From NCBI RefSeq assembly GCF_019392245.1, contig NZ_JAHXRL010000010.1, positions 62,001 through 126,000 on the forward strand: DNA of 64,000 bases, written 5' to 3'. The notes beneath the pieces were generated by a model. The model was not told the DNA's origin. It saw nothing but the letters and a program-made list of their open reading frames with translations, and ran no database searches. The stretch is from Sulfitobacter sp. CW3. GTDB taxonomy: Bacteria; Pseudomonadota; Alphaproteobacteria; Rhodobacterales; Rhodobacteraceae. How positions within the stretch are numbered: position 1 is the first letter of the stretch; each line of letters begins with the position of its first letter. Made by a program: the position numbers and the translations under genes. This document shows positions 32,501-41,935 of this stretch, piece after piece.

Positions 32501-34370
32501 TATCGAGACAGTCCAAGAGGCGGTTATTGGTCATGTGCTGCCTGACATTGGTAAACGGCACCGAGGTACATTTGGCGATCATCCGGCGCGCCAGCGGTTG
32601 GGCGGCCCTGCGGCGCGCTCGGCGCGGGCGTTAAGCGGTAATGTTCTGCGCATTCCTCAATCGGTGGTAAAACGCGTTCCAGCAGGGGGTGCACGCAGCA
32701 CCAAGGAGCTAAAGCGGCAGTTGGAATACGTCACACGCGATGACGGTGTGAAAGCAACCTGGATGAATATGAACGGAACCGAGCGGGACCTGTTCAAAAA
32801 TACGGTAGCAACCACCATCCCCTTGTGGGCGAGTACATGGTCAGGGGCTCCCAAGCGCGGGCATACCGACCACATTATTTTGAGCTTTCCACATGGCACA
32901 GATGTGGAGGTTGCTGAAAGCATCGCACGAGAATGGGGGCAGGCGGTCTTTGCCAATGGTGAGTTTGGGGACCGCTGGCAGTATATTGCAGGGCTGCATC
33001 AGGATACCGACCATGTGCATGCGCATTTTGTCGTCAACAAACGTGGAGTCGAGTGGGGCCAGTTTCTTTCTATCAGTATGAAATCGGAGCTGAACTACGA
33101 CATCATGCGAGAGTTACATGCAAAAATCTCAACAGAACATGGTGTTGCGATGAATGCGTCGTCGCGGTTGTCCCGCGGTATCATTGAGAATGCTCCGCGA
33201 GAGACTGACTACAGGGCTGCGCACGCGCAGGGGACCACAGTTGAAGTTGAGCCGCTTTCGACGGTCTCGCGTATGAAACGAGAGGCGATGATCCGTGGGT
33301 TCGTCCGACAGTATAAAGGCTTGAGTGGTCTTGCCGGTCTCTCGGGTGATCAGGAGCAGGGTGCTGGCTTTATGGGCCGTTTGAAATCGCTGTTTGAAAC
33401 GGCGTCGCAAAATTTGGATGAAGGAATGACTTTGATGACCTCAACAGACGTGGACGTGCCGCCTGTCGATCCCGGTACCCGTTTGGCCGAAGCTCAAGGG
33501 CGATTGGTTGAAACTGCTCAGCAGGCGTGGTCCGACATTCAGAACATGAAGCCTGGATCTGAGAAGATCCAGCTTGAGGCCGAGTTTGCCGAACAGGCGC
33601 GATCATTGCGAGAGGCGGCAATTCTTGAGCCGTTCTTTGATCGTCATACCCGGACTTTGGAGGGTGCTGACGATCCATTTGCCAATCTTGTTGTGCGCGG
33701 GCTGCATGCAGCAAGAGATACGCTGCTGGAAGAGGGCCGCGATGGCTCCGGGGTCGATGCGTTGTTCGACGGCATACGCGAAAAGCTGCATCAGACTTTT
33801 GCACAAGACGAGGAAAGATTGCAGCGTGTTGGTACGTCCAGTGCCGAAATGGTTGAGCGTTTTTTGCTTTCCGACAGGACGGAGGCTCAGGTTGCGGCAT
33901 GGCGTGATCAAGAGAATAGCGCCGTCGGGGCACTCTATCTGGAGGCAGAACGTGATCTTGCAAAGGATGGTGCGCGGATTGTTGAAGATTATGAAGTGCC
34001 CCGCGACCTGCAGGAGGTTATCGCCCGCGATCAACTGACACAGGCAGAGCAAGACAAGCGACTTTCGGATCTTCCGGCAATCGAAGCCATCGTTGATCGG
34101 CTCAGCAGCGAAATGTCGGAGGACGATCTGCGTAATGTCCGGGCAGGGGATGCAACGTCGCTCAAAGAACAAATCAAAGACCCAGCTGTGCGGGCTGCAG
34201 TTGCATCAGAGTTGAAGAATGAAGCTGATCTTGCTGTGGATCCTGCGTCCCGTTACAGCGAACCGGTTGATCAGTTCCAGATGTTGGCGCGAACCACGCC
34301 TGCGCATGCAAAGGAGCGGGCCACATCGCGTGATGCAAGGCCAGATCTTGCAGACGATTACGGGCTTTGA
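32493..34370 (+). CDS. VirD2-type conjugative relaxase
   Basis: 625 residues. The N-terminal relaxase domain has HTDHIILSFPHG near residue 123 and the three-His motif HQDTDHVHAHFVVNKRG near 168, as in VirD2/MOBP-type enzymes; the catalytic Tyr is likely in LEYVTRDDG or nearby. It nicks oriT, stays bound to the 5' end and is exported with the strand. The ~350-residue C-terminal part is helical and acidic, with no recognised domain; in this class it carries the secretion signal. It follows mobC with overlap and precedes virD4 by 9 bp, one transfer operon. Confidence 0.9.
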   Translation: MGDIETVQEAVIGHVLPDIGKRHRGTFGDHPARQRLGGPAARSARALSGNVLRIPQSVVKRVPAGGARSTKELKRQLEYVTRDDGVKATWMNMNGTERDLFKNTVATTIPLWASTWSGAPKRGHTDHIILSFPHGTDVEVAESIAREWGQAVFANGEFGDRWQYIAGLHQDTDHVHAHFVVNKRGVEWGQFLSISMKSELNYDIMRELHAKISTEHGVAMNASSRLSRGIIENAPRETDYRAAHAQGTTVEVEPLSTVSRMKREAMIRGFVRQYKGLSGLAGLSGDQEQGAGFMGRLKSLFETASQNLDEGMTLMTSTDVDVPPVDPGTRLAEAQGRLVETAQQAWSDIQNMKPGSEKIQLEAEFAEQARSLREAAILEPFFDRHTRTLEGADDPFANLVVRGLHAARDTLLEEGRDGSGVDALFDGIREKLHQTFAQDEERLQRVGTSSAEMVERFLLSDRTEAQVAAWRDQENSAVGALYLEAERDLAKDGARIVEDYEVPRDLQEVIARDQLTQAEQDKRLSDLPAIEAIVDRLSSEMSEDDLRNVRAGDATSLKEQIKDPAVRAAVASELKNEADLAVDPASRYSEPVDQFQMLARTTPAHAKERATSRDARPDLADDYGL

Positions 34371-34379
34371 GGTAGCGCA

Positions 34380-36311
34380 ATGATACAAGGTATGGAGACG
34401 AGGTGGCGCTACGTCTTCGCCACCCTTGGCGGGGTTGTGGCGGGTGGGTACATCGGGTCGATGGTCGCCACTATATATATAGTGTTGGCCAAACGCGGGG
34501 ATCTTAACTCGATAGATCCCATGGAGCCGTGGTTCCTTCGGTATCCATTGTCATTGCTGCAAACGACGCCTGATTTGCTCAATGGAGCATTGATTATCAC
34601 CGGTGCAATCACAGCGGCACTCACGATTGTTGGTGTTGCGGGGGTCTATCGGGGCAGCCTTACGAAATATGATGACGCCCATTTCCAAAGTAAACGCGAG
34701 ATGCGCAAAAATAAGATGATCGCCAGCATAACAGGCAACGGTTTCATTTACGGCAAGCTCGGGAGCCCAAATTCAGACAAACCGTATGTCTCTGCCGATC
34801 CGGACCGGTTCCCCCATGCGATCATGATTGCGCCGACCGGGCGGGGCAAGGGCGTGGGGTTTGTGAAGCCGAACATGCTGCACCACGGTGGCTCGGCGGT
34901 GGTGCTTGATGTCAAAGGCGACATCTTCAAGGATACCTCCGTGCATCGCTCAAAGGGCTTGGGCAACAAGGTTTGGTATTTCTCGCCATTTGACTATGTT
35001 GACCAACCTTCCCCTGATGGGAAGCGATCAACGGGCCGTGTGACACGGACCCATCGATTCAATCCATTGGCCCGAATTGCACAGATGACGTCCACCGACG
35101 AGCAATACACGGCACTCAATACACTTGCGGATTTGTTCCTCGTCGTCGAAGGCGATTCCGCCAAGAGCTTCTATCAGGCAGGCAAACGATTGTTTGTGGC
35201 ATGCTGCCTCTTTGCAATCGAACAAAACAAGCCGACACTTGGATACGCTTCGGAAGTAATGGGGGGAGGGGGGTCGCGGGCGGATAACTACCGCCAGCAC
35301 GCAGAGCTTACCAACATTCCCATCGTAGCACGGACCCTGATTGAGATGGCGGACGAGACCCAAAAGATCCTCGACAGCTATATCTCGGTGATCAATGGCG
35401 CGGGCTTCGAGTTGTGGAACGATCCATCTGTGGTGAGGGCCACGTCGGAAAGTGACATTGATTTTGCAACATTTAGGTCTGACCAGCAGACGTTATATGT
35501 TGTGGTGCAGCCGGAGCACTTGACCACACTTGCACCCTTGATCCGGTTGCTTTTTGCTGATGCGATCGCATCTCTGCAACGCCGGGAACCAGATAAAGAC
35601 GAGCCCCATACGGTTATGTTCTTGATGGATGAGTTTGATCAGCTTGGAAAACAGCCATTGGTTCTGAACAGTATTAAAACAATCCGTTCCTATGGCGGAC
35701 GCTACTTTATTGTATCGCAAACTGTGCCTGGGCTGGACCTGATCTATGGAGAGGCAGGTCGGCGCTCTTTGCTCGGCGGTGCCGGGATACAGATATTCAT
35801 GACGCCGCAGGATGACAGAACTGCGGAGGTCATATCTACCTCTTTGGGGAAACATACCATCGTATCTAAGAGCGAAAGCCAGCGACGGATCAAAGATCTG
35901 GATGACAGTGCGAATGTCAGCCGGAAATCGGAAGAACGGCCGTTGATCTCATCGAGTGAAATTCTGCGGTTTCCGTTGGATGATGTGTTGATCCTGCCCG
36001 AAGGCCAGTATCCAATTAAGGCCAAACACATCCGGTACTATGAGGATCGCCATTTTGGTCCGATTGATAAGGCACGCCAAGCCCATCCATTGCCGTTTCC
36101 GAAACTTGACCACGAACGCAAGAAGGTGGTGCCGAAGTTGAGCACAGTTGCGACAAATACTGGGACAACACCCGAGAATAGCGGTGACACCGAGAAAGGT
36201 GAATTCATCGAAGAGGTTCAGGTTAATTTCGCCAAGATGTCCGCACGCGCCACAAGAGCCAGTGGCCCAAGAAAGCCGCCGACGGCTGCCAAAAGTGCCG
36301 GCAACCTATAG
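34380..36311 (+). CDS. virD4: VirD4-type coupling protein
   Basis: 643 residues. Two N-terminal membrane segments (YVFATLGGVVAGGYIGSMVA and ALIITGAITAALTIVGVAG) are followed by the TraG/VirD4 ATPase: Walker A APTGRGKGVGFV near residue 151 and Walker B VMFLMDEFDQL near 413, plus FNPLARIAQMTSTDEQ and PLVLNSIKTIRSYGGR. It docks the relaxosome to the VirB channel. The C-terminal ~90 residues are Lys/Pro-rich. It ends the mobC-relaxase operon; the virB genes it serves lie at the far left of the window. Confidence 0.93.
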   Translation: MIQGMETRWRYVFATLGGVVAGGYIGSMVATIYIVLAKRGDLNSIDPMEPWFLRYPLSLLQTTPDLLNGALIITGAITAALTIVGVAGVYRGSLTKYDDAHFQSKREMRKNKMIASITGNGFIYGKLGSPNSDKPYVSADPDRFPHAIMIAPTGRGKGVGFVKPNMLHHGGSAVVLDVKGDIFKDTSVHRSKGLGNKVWYFSPFDYVDQPSPDGKRSTGRVTRTHRFNPLARIAQMTSTDEQYTALNTLADLFLVVEGDSAKSFYQAGKRLFVACCLFAIEQNKPTLGYASEVMGGGGSRADNYRQHAELTNIPIVARTLIEMADETQKILDSYISVINGAGFELWNDPSVVRATSESDIDFATFRSDQQTLYVVVQPEHLTTLAPLIRLLFADAIASLQRREPDKDEPHTVMFLMDEFDQLGKQPLVLNSIKTIRSYGGRYFIVSQTVPGLDLIYGEAGRRSLLGGAGIQIFMTPQDDRTAEVISTSLGKHTIVSKSESQRRIKDLDDSANVSRKSEERPLISSSEILRFPLDDVLILPEGQYPIKAKHIRYYEDRHFGPIDKARQAHPLPFPKLDHERKKVVPKLSTVATNTGTTPENSGDTEKGEFIEEVQVNFAKMSARATRASGPRKPPTAAKSAGNL

Positions 36312-36378
36312 ATTCTAACCGCCAGGATATGCGTTCACTCCAACACATTAGCTGGCGAGCTCCCATGCCAACACAGCG

Positions 36379-36552
36379 CTAGATTCCTTTGGGTATGATG
36401 CCGGTATGACTTATAGCGGGATCAAAAAACACATCGGTTGTTTCTCCATCGTTCCAGGAATAACGCCATCCAACCACACGGGGTAACAGTTTGGATTCAT
36501 CAAAAAGAACGTAGGATGGCATAGCGGACAGCTTGAGAGGTTTCGTTTGCAT
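36379..36552 (-). CDS. Small hypothetical protein, 57 aa
   Basis: A short frame with a proper AGGGA ribosome site 5 nt before its ATG: MQTKPLKLSAMPSYVLFDES, ending PAISHTGIIPKGI. It has Trp/Tyr-rich middle residues (GWRYSWNDGE) and no signal peptide. It is the only credible gene between virD4 and the XRE regulator. Function unknown; coding status moderately likely. Confidence 0.45.
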   Translation of the reverse strand: MQTKPLKLSAMPSYVLFDESKLLPRVVGWRYSWNDGETTDVFFDPAISHTGIIPKGI

Positions 36553-36755
36553 GGTTTCCCTATCTTGATCTCTGGTATTGAAAGAGCGTGGTCATTCCGG
36601 TGTTGCTTGTTCTTTCCCCGACATCTTGGTGGACTGGAAAGGGTGACCAGATGAGATGGCGGAAAGACGCGTTTTTGGAAAGTTAAATGCCTTCGGCTGA
36701 TCAGTTGATCCTTGGTGACCGATAGTCCTGGTTCGGGGCGCGATAAACACCAGAG

Positions 36756-36965
36756 TCAGCGCTTTTCTAACAATTGCGCAGGATCGACTTCCAGGGCACC
36801 TGCAATTTTATCGACTAAATCCAGCGTTGCGGAAAACTTGGAATTCTCGACGCGGCCCATATACCCCCGACTTATCCCTGCACGCAGCGCCAATTCTTCC
36901 TGACTGATGCCTAACGCACGCCGCCGGTCTAGAATATTATGAGCAAGGCGGTCGCGTGATTTCAT
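36756..36965 (-). CDS. XRE-family HTH regulator, 69 aa
   Basis: A small Cro/CI-type DNA-binding protein: ILDRRRALGISQEELALRAG, then ISRGYMGRVENSKFSATLDL, and a C-terminal VDPAQLLEKR. The protein is essentially one helix-turn-helix domain. The ATG at 36965 has no ribosome site, so translation may be leaderless. Likely a repressor of itself and of neighbouring genes (transfer or metal island); no operator is recognisable. The 377-bp gap upstream (36966-37342) shows no gene. Confidence 0.8.
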   Translation of the reverse strand: MKSRDRLAHNILDRRRALGISQEELALRAGISRGYMGRVENSKFSATLDLVDKIAGALEVDPAQLLEKR

Positions 36966-37342
36966 ATGACGCAATGCGCCATAGGGACACGTATTTCACC
37001 ACGCGATATATATCACATTCGAAACCAGGAGCGTCAATTTTGAAACTCTAGCTATGCTTGCAAATATGGGTGGAAAAATGTTGTGACGTAACTATGGACC
37101 TGTTCGCCAATGCCGTATCAAGCCGATTGCGATAGTGCAGGAGGTCTTCGAGCCGGAGCATTCCAACCGCTGCTCTGTGGCGAGGCGCGCAAATTGGCCA
37201 GCGGGAAACTGGGTGTGATCTGTGTCAACAAAAGAGCGGAAAGCTAAAGGTTAGGAACGATGATCAAAGAACCAAATGAGAAAACAAATCCTAACTACAA
37301 GAACTATTTAGATGATTTCCATTGGGTGAGCGATCTCCGACC
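36966..37342. other. Gene-free gap
   Basis: 377 bp between the XRE regulator and the Crp-like regulator. Only short frames without ribosome sites are present (for example a 38-codon minus-strand frame), and I see no palindrome, terminator or promoter I can defend. It marks the border between the transfer region and the metal island. Confidence 0.4.
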
Positions 37343-37873
37343 TTACTGACGCCTCCGGGCAATCTCTCTATAAAGGGCGGGCTGGGACACCCCTATGCCA
37401 TCAGCAACACGCACCCATCCCCCTTTCGCTGGCTCACCGAATAGGTCCAACCAGGCATCCAATCGGTCTGACACGCGCCGGAATCGGAGTATTTCAATGC
37501 GGGCGCGTTGGGCCTGAACCTCACGGGCGCTGGTTTCGATCAGACCGAGAGCCGCTTTGGGTGATTTTTGGAGTTCGGCCAGAAAGGCAGCCTTGGGCAG
37601 GTAGACAACAATTGCGGGTTGGCGGACGATTGCGTCGCAATGGTAAGCATTCGCAAACAGCGAAGCTTCCGCAAGCGCCATGCCTTCCGAAGCGATATGT
37701 AATGTTAATGCCGACCCATCTGTCATGGGGCGTTCCAACGCAATTTGGCCGGACCGCACAAGATACATAAATTTCACAGGATCCTCGCGACGGAACAAAG
37801 TTGCACCCGCTTTGAGACTACGTTCCAAACTTCCATCAAAGATTTTTTGCCATTCTAACATGATAGGTATCAT
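37343..37873 (-). CDS. Crp/Fnr-type regulator
   Basis: About 176 residues: an N-terminal cyclic-nucleotide-binding beta-roll (LKAGATLFRREDPVKFMYLVRSGQ start, EGMALAEASLFANAYHCDAI) and a C-terminal winged-helix region (WVRVADGIGVSQPALYREIA). No Cys cluster for an FeS centre is visible, so it is not a classical Fnr. Start codon is uncertain (ATG at 37873 or 37861). It is divergent from the His/Met-rich periplasmic protein gene with 56 bp between starts, so it probably controls the copper/redox operon to its right. Confidence 0.8.
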   Translation of the reverse strand: MIPIMLEWQKIFDGSLERSLKAGATLFRREDPVKFMYLVRSGQIALERPMTDGSALTLHIASEGMALAEASLFANAYHCDAIVRQPAIVVYLPKAAFLAELQKSPKAALGLIETSAREVQAQRARIEILRFRRVSDRLDAWLDLFGEPAKGGWVRVADGIGVSQPALYREIARRRQ

Positions 37874-37929
37874 ACAGGGTTCAGGTGAAAAGGCGTAGAC
37901 CCAAACGAAAATTATTGATGGAGACGGCC

Positions 37930-38517
37930 ATGAAACCTGCACTTACCATAGCTCTTGCAATCCTGTTGGGAGGCGCAACTTACATCTTTGCTCAGACAGT
38001 ACAGAATGATCATTCGCAAACGATGGATCATGGCACACATATGAACGATGACAGCTTTGCTGTGTCCCTTCTTACAGAACCGGGTCAAGGCGCGTTTGCG
38101 GCCTTGTCGGAGATCATCATGGTGCTTGAAGCTGATCCGGAAACGGACTGGTCGCAAGTCAATCTGGGTGCCTTGCGCGACCACCTTGTGGATATGGATC
38201 GCCTTGTGACCCATACAACAGTCAAAGAGCTGGAGTTGACCAACGGCGTTCGTGTATTAGCAAGCGGTGATGCTGATACGATCGCAACTCTTCGCCGCAT
38301 GGTGCCAGCCCACGCCGCCGAACTTGCTAAGGATGGCCGCTGGGATGTTGAAGTCAACGAAAGTCCTGAAGATCTGGAGCTGACAGTCACCAGTGCTGAT
38401 AGTGCGGTCATTGCGCGGATCAAAGGTCTTGGGTTCTTTGGGCTGATGGCAAGTCAGGATCACCACAAAGAACATCATATGATGATGGCGCGTGGTGTAA
38501 ACGCCCACCGAAACTGA
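37930..38517 (+). CDS. His/Met-rich periplasmic protein
   Basis: 195 residues with a signal peptide (MKPALTIALAILLGGATYIFA). The mature N-terminus has HDHSQTMDHGTHM and the C-terminus SQDHHKEHHMMMARG, both rich in metal-binding His and Met, flanking a folded middle. This is typical of periplasmic copper-handling proteins, though I cannot name the family. GGAG precedes the ATG. It is divergent from the Crp-like regulator. Probable role: binding copper or other soft metals outside the cytoplasm. Confidence 0.6.
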   Translation: MKPALTIALAILLGGATYIFAQTVQNDHSQTMDHGTHMNDDSFAVSLLTEPGQGAFAALSEIIMVLEADPETDWSQVNLGALRDHLVDMDRLVTHTTVKELELTNGVRVLASGDADTIATLRRMVPAHAAELAKDGRWDVEVNESPEDLELTVTSADSAVIARIKGLGFFGLMASQDHHKEHHMMMARGVNAHRN

Positions 38518-38754
38518 AACGCAAACACTGCTTTTCTGGTGCCGCAATCTCACGACAAGCACGTCGCTTACGGATAACCTTTCAAAAATGCAACTTTCTG
38601 GTAGTTGCGCCCGCACTACATAGCGAGGGCTGCTGGTTCAGCGTCAAACGTAACAAAACAGTGGAATGGATGAAGCGAGGTCAATTTGAGTCTTGATGCC
38701 TTTGATCCTTCGACCTTTATTTCACATAGTCACGCTCAAGTTACCAGAATGCAC

Positions 38755-38785
38755 TTGACCTCCACCAACTGGAAGGCTGCATAAG
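38755..38785 (+). promoter_or_regulatory. CueR-type promoter before copper genes
   Basis: TTGACC (38755-38760), a 19-bp spacer and CATAAG (38780-38785). The spacer holds the dyad ACCTCCA-n5-TGGAAGG, like CueR/HmrR operators. The over-long 19-bp spacer is the hallmark of promoters activated by MerR-family proteins. Transcription would start just at the ATG of the next gene (38793), which could then be leaderless. Confidence 0.65.
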
Positions 38786-38792
38786 TGCTTTC

Positions 38793-39134
38793 ATGAGATC
38801 AATACTGCACCTTTTCCTGATTCTTGTCCTGACTATTGGCGTCGTAGTTGCGCCTGAATATGGTTCGGCGAAAGAACCCAGCATGGCAATGCAGATGGAC
38901 GATCAGGATCAGACTTGTGCGGGATGCCCGTCAACTGATGGTGCGGGCATCATCTGTGACAGTGGATGTACTGTGCCCTGCGGCCTGGGCGGTTCATCTG
39001 CAATGATTGCGCCGCAGAAATCTTCAACACAATTTCCTAAGCCATTCGGTCTCATGCGGTCGAGCATTGATCTGTTGCTCCCAATAGGGACAGCACCGGC
39101 ACTCGATCCTTTCCCCCCGAAACTTCCGATCTAG
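38793..39134 (+). CDS. Small exported Cys/Met-rich protein
   Basis: 113 residues: signal peptide (LHLFLILVLTIGVVVAP) then MAMQMDDQDQTCAGCPSTDG, GIICDSGCTVPCGLGG. Five Cys and several Met in the mature N-terminal half suggest metal binding. It is the first gene after the CueR-type promoter and 92 bp before the multicopper oxidase, so a copper role is likely. No family recognised. No ribosome site, in line with possible leaderless translation. Confidence 0.6.
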   Translation: MRSILHLFLILVLTIGVVVAPEYGSAKEPSMAMQMDDQDQTCAGCPSTDGAGIICDSGCTVPCGLGGSSAMIAPQKSSTQFPKPFGLMRSSIDLLLPIGTAPALDPFPPKLPI

Positions 39135-39226
39135 TACATTCTCGGCCTTGCAATCTGCAGGGGGACTGAGCGGTGCATCGCCCCTGTGTGGCTGAGCGCA
39201 GCCCAATTTAGATCAGGAAAGTCTCG

Positions 39227-40666
39227 ATGAGCAAACAAGTTCCAATGACACGAAGAGGCGTGCTTTGCACCGGTGCGGCGTTCGCTTCAATATCGCTTAT
39301 GTCGCCGATGCGGGCAGCGGTGGCGCAGCAATCCGACGAGCCGCTTCGTTTGCGCGCCGCACCCTCGAAGGCCGGACTGCGCCCTGCACCATACAGCTTG
39401 ACTGACGTCTGGAGTTATAACGGTGCCGTTCCCGGTTCGGAAATCAGGGTCCGTCAAGGCGACCGGATACGCGTTCTGGCTGAAAACCGTCTGCAGGAGG
39501 GGACGACCATTCATTGGCATGGCATTCGTACGCCAAATGCGATGGATGGGGTGGCGTTTCTTACACAAGACCCGATCCCGGTTAATGGTGATTTCCAATA
39601 TGAGTTCGACGCTCTGGATGCGGGAACATTCTGGTACCACCCGCATCAACGCAGTTTCGAACAATTGGGTCGCGGCCTTTATGGTCCGCTGATTGTCGAA
39701 GAGGCTGAACCGATCCGCGTGGACCGTGATGTGACCTGGATGCTGGATGACTGGCGGATGACAAACGACGGTCAGCTCTCGAATGATTTCGGCAATCAAG
39801 GCGATGCTATGCATGGCGGTCGGATCGGAAACACTGTCACGATAAATGGCCAAATACCTGATCGCATGGCGGTTCAGGCTGGTGAACGTATTCGCCTGCG
39901 CCTGATCAATGCGGCAAATGCCCGGATATTCGGGTTGGATTTTGGCGATCTTGATCCTGTGGTAATCGCGATGGACGGCCAGCCCGTTGTGCCGCACGCA
40001 CCAGATGACGGGATTATCGTCATTGGACCCGCTATGCGCGTTGATGTTGTGATCGATTTTACTGGAAAGCCCGGCGATCTTCTGAGCGTGAATGACGTCT
40101 ATTACAAAGACCTCGAATTCCGGCTGGTTGATTTTGCCTATGGCTCTGATGCTTTGCGGAAAACGGTGCCGGACTGGTCAATGGTCCTTGCGCCTAACCC
40201 GTTGGCTGATCCCGACATCAAAAACGCGACACGGCATCAGATTGTCTTCAATGGCGGGATGATGGGGCAGATGATGATGGGCGATGGCATGGGGTCGATG
40301 ATGGGTCAGATGCGTCAAGGCAATATCTGGTTCATCAATGGAAAGGCCGCGAACGGACTCATTATGGACCCGCTGCTGACACTGCCGCTTGGGACTTCAC
40401 ATATCCTTAAAATGGAGAACCGGACCGCTTGGCCGCACCCGATCCATCTTCACGGCCATACTTTCCGCGTGATTGCTCGAAACGGGCAGCCAACACGGCA
40501 CCTTGAGTGGCAGGATACCGTCATGATGGCACCACGCGAAAAGGTCGACATCGCCTTTGTGGCCGACAACCCCGGAGACTGGATGTTTCACTGCCACATC
40601 ATGGAGCATCAGGCCGCAGGTATGATGGGGGTTATCCGCGTCGAATTGGATGCGACAAAATCTTAA
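39227..40666 (+). CDS. Multicopper oxidase, CueO/CopA-like
   Basis: 479 residues with a Tat signal (MTRRGVLCTGAA). All copper motifs are present: HWHG near residue 96, FWYHPHQ near 135, HPIHLHGH near 404 and HCHIMEHQAAGMM near 455 (type 1 site with an axial Met). A Met-rich insert (MMGQMMMGDGMGSMMGQM) is typical of cuprous oxidases such as CueO. It should oxidise Cu(I) to Cu(II) in the periplasm. It lies in the operon under the CueR-type promoter. Confidence 0.93.
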   Translation: MSKQVPMTRRGVLCTGAAFASISLMSPMRAAVAQQSDEPLRLRAAPSKAGLRPAPYSLTDVWSYNGAVPGSEIRVRQGDRIRVLAENRLQEGTTIHWHGIRTPNAMDGVAFLTQDPIPVNGDFQYEFDALDAGTFWYHPHQRSFEQLGRGLYGPLIVEEAEPIRVDRDVTWMLDDWRMTNDGQLSNDFGNQGDAMHGGRIGNTVTINGQIPDRMAVQAGERIRLRLINAANARIFGLDFGDLDPVVIAMDGQPVVPHAPDDGIIVIGPAMRVDVVIDFTGKPGDLLSVNDVYYKDLEFRLVDFAYGSDALRKTVPDWSMVLAPNPLADPDIKNATRHQIVFNGGMMGQMMMGDGMGSMMGQMRQGNIWFINGKAANGLIMDPLLTLPLGTSHILKMENRTAWPHPIHLHGHTFRVIARNGQPTRHLEWQDTVMMAPREKVDIAFVADNPGDWMFHCHIMEHQAAGMMGVIRVELDATKS

Positions 40667-40703
40667 AAATACGCAGAATTAACGGAAGAAAAGGAAGAAG
40701 ATC

Positions 40704-41159
40704 ATGAAAAAACTGTTCGGATCTACCAGTCTGGCTGCTGCAGGAAGTGTTGCCCTATTGGCAATGAGCCTGAATGCGGCACCCTTGGCTGCTGAAACGG
40801 TCACGCTCTACAAAAACCCACAGTGCGGTTGTTGCGAAAGCTATGCTGATTACCTGCGTAAAAATGGCTTTGAGGTAGACGTCAAACCAACCCATGATCT
40901 TGTGCAGATCAGCAGTGATGCCGGTATTCCGGAAGACTTTCAGGGATGCCATACGTCCTTTATCGGGGATTATGTGATCAGTGGTCATGTGCCCATTGAT
41001 GTGGTCAACAAAGTCATGTCTGAAAAACCCGACATCGTCGGCGTTACGCTTCCCGGGATGCCGATGGGATCACCCGGTATGGGCGGCGCAAAGCAAGAGC
41101 CATTCAAAGTTTACGCCATTGAAGAAGGCGTGGACCCGACGGTTTATGCGGTCGAATAG
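40704..41159 (+). CDS. DUF411 metal-binding protein, copy 1
   Basis: 151 residues with a signal peptide (LAMSLNAAPLAAE). The DUF411 hallmarks are visible: YKNPQCGCCESYADYLRKNG, GCHTSFIGDYVISGHVP and PGMPMGSPGM. DUF411 proteins are periplasmic copper-binding proteins found in copper and silver resistance clusters. It follows the multicopper oxidase by 37 bp with GGAAGAAG before the ATG. A second DUF411 protein is at 51570 on the other strand. Confidence 0.9.
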   Translation: MKKLFGSTSLAAAGSVALLAMSLNAAPLAAETVTLYKNPQCGCCESYADYLRKNGFEVDVKPTHDLVQISSDAGIPEDFQGCHTSFIGDYVISGHVPIDVVNKVMSEKPDIVGVTLPGMPMGSPGMGGAKQEPFKVYAIEEGVDPTVYAVE

Positions 41160-41214
41160 GCAAACCAATTGTCCGGCGCGAAACCGTGCCGGACAATTTT
41201 TAGAAACGCGAAGG

Positions 41215-41358
41215 ATGAAGAGTATGATGATGGATGGTGGAACGATGGGCGGCGGCATGATGATCGGTATGGGTCTCGTGTGGTTGCTATTCATAGTGGT
41301 GCTCGTGCTCGCGGCAATCGCATTGGTAAAATATATCCGCTCTGATGACAGTAAATAA
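41215..41358 (+). CDS. Small Met-rich membrane protein, 47 aa
   Basis: MKSMMMDGGTMGGGMMIGMG then one transmembrane helix (LVWLLFIVVLVLAAIALV) and a short basic-acidic tail KYIRSDDSK. An ATG three codons later (41224) is equally possible. Such Met-rich mini-proteins occur in copper loci and may bind Cu(I) at the membrane surface. It lies between DUF411 and the cytochrome unit. Confidence 0.6.
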   Translation: MKSMMMDGGTMGGGMMIGMGLVWLLFIVVLVLAAIALVKYIRSDDSK

Positions 41359-41369
41359 AATGCTGCACG

Positions 41370-41513
41370 ATGCGTAGTAGCGGCGCTGCCAGTGGTGACA
41401 GCTTGCTGTCGATGGGGTTGATCTGGGCATTTTGTGTCTTGCTGATACTGATCGGGCTCGCCGCGATTGCGCTATTCTGCATCTGGCTCCGAAGAAGGTG
41501 GGTGAAAAAATGA
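41370..41513 (+). CDS. Small single-pass membrane protein, 47 aa
   Basis: MRSSGAASGDSLLSMGLIWA, one membrane helix (FCVLLILIGLAAIALFCIWL) and a positive end RRRWVKK. Its TGA overlaps the next ATG as ATGA, which argues that it is really translated. No family recognised; possibly an assembly factor or anchor for the cytochrome c encoded next. It resembles the preceding small protein in size and topology. Confidence 0.55.
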   Translation: MRSSGAASGDSLLSMGLIWAFCVLLILIGLAAIALFCIWLRRRWVKK

Positions 41514-41935
41514 TAAAGTGGCTCGGCCTTTGGGTCTTTACATTGGCGGCGGCTGGCGCGGCGGCAGCGCAAGATACTGAACTTCTGAACGGTGAGACAC
41601 TCTATCAGGAAAACTGCGCAAGTTGTCATGGCGCAAATCTGGAGGGCCAGCCCGACTGGCGCTTGCGGTTGCCAAACGGAAGGCTGCCAGCTCCACCCCA
41701 CGATGCTTCGGGACATACCTGGCATCATGCCGACCGCGTGTTGACAGACATCATCACACGGGGAACGGCGGCGATCGTCGGGAACGGGTACGAAAGCGAC
41801 ATGCCAGGATTTGCAGACACACTTTCGAGCGAAGATATCGAAGCGATCCTCGATTACATCAAGAGCACATGGCCCGATCGTGAGAAGGCTGCGCAAGAAG
41901 ATATAACGCGTGCCGACATCGAGGCACAGCAATGA
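41510..41935 (+). CDS. Class I cytochrome c, monohaem
   Basis: 141 residues with a signal peptide (cut near AAAQ). Haem motif CASCH in LYQENCASCHGANLEG, with a likely axial Met in YESDMPGF, and the C-terminal helix DIEAILDYIKSTWP. Periplasmic electron carrier or copper-oxidation partner. Coupled by ATGA overlap to genes on both sides (41370 and 41932), so it belongs to one polycistron with the thioredoxin-like proteins that would support its maturation. Confidence 0.9.
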   Translation: MIKWLGLWVFTLAAAGAAAAQDTELLNGETLYQENCASCHGANLEGQPDWRLRLPNGRLPAPPHDASGHTWHHADRVLTDIITRGTAAIVGNGYESDMPGFADTLSSEDIEAILDYIKSTWPDREKAAQEDITRADIEAQQ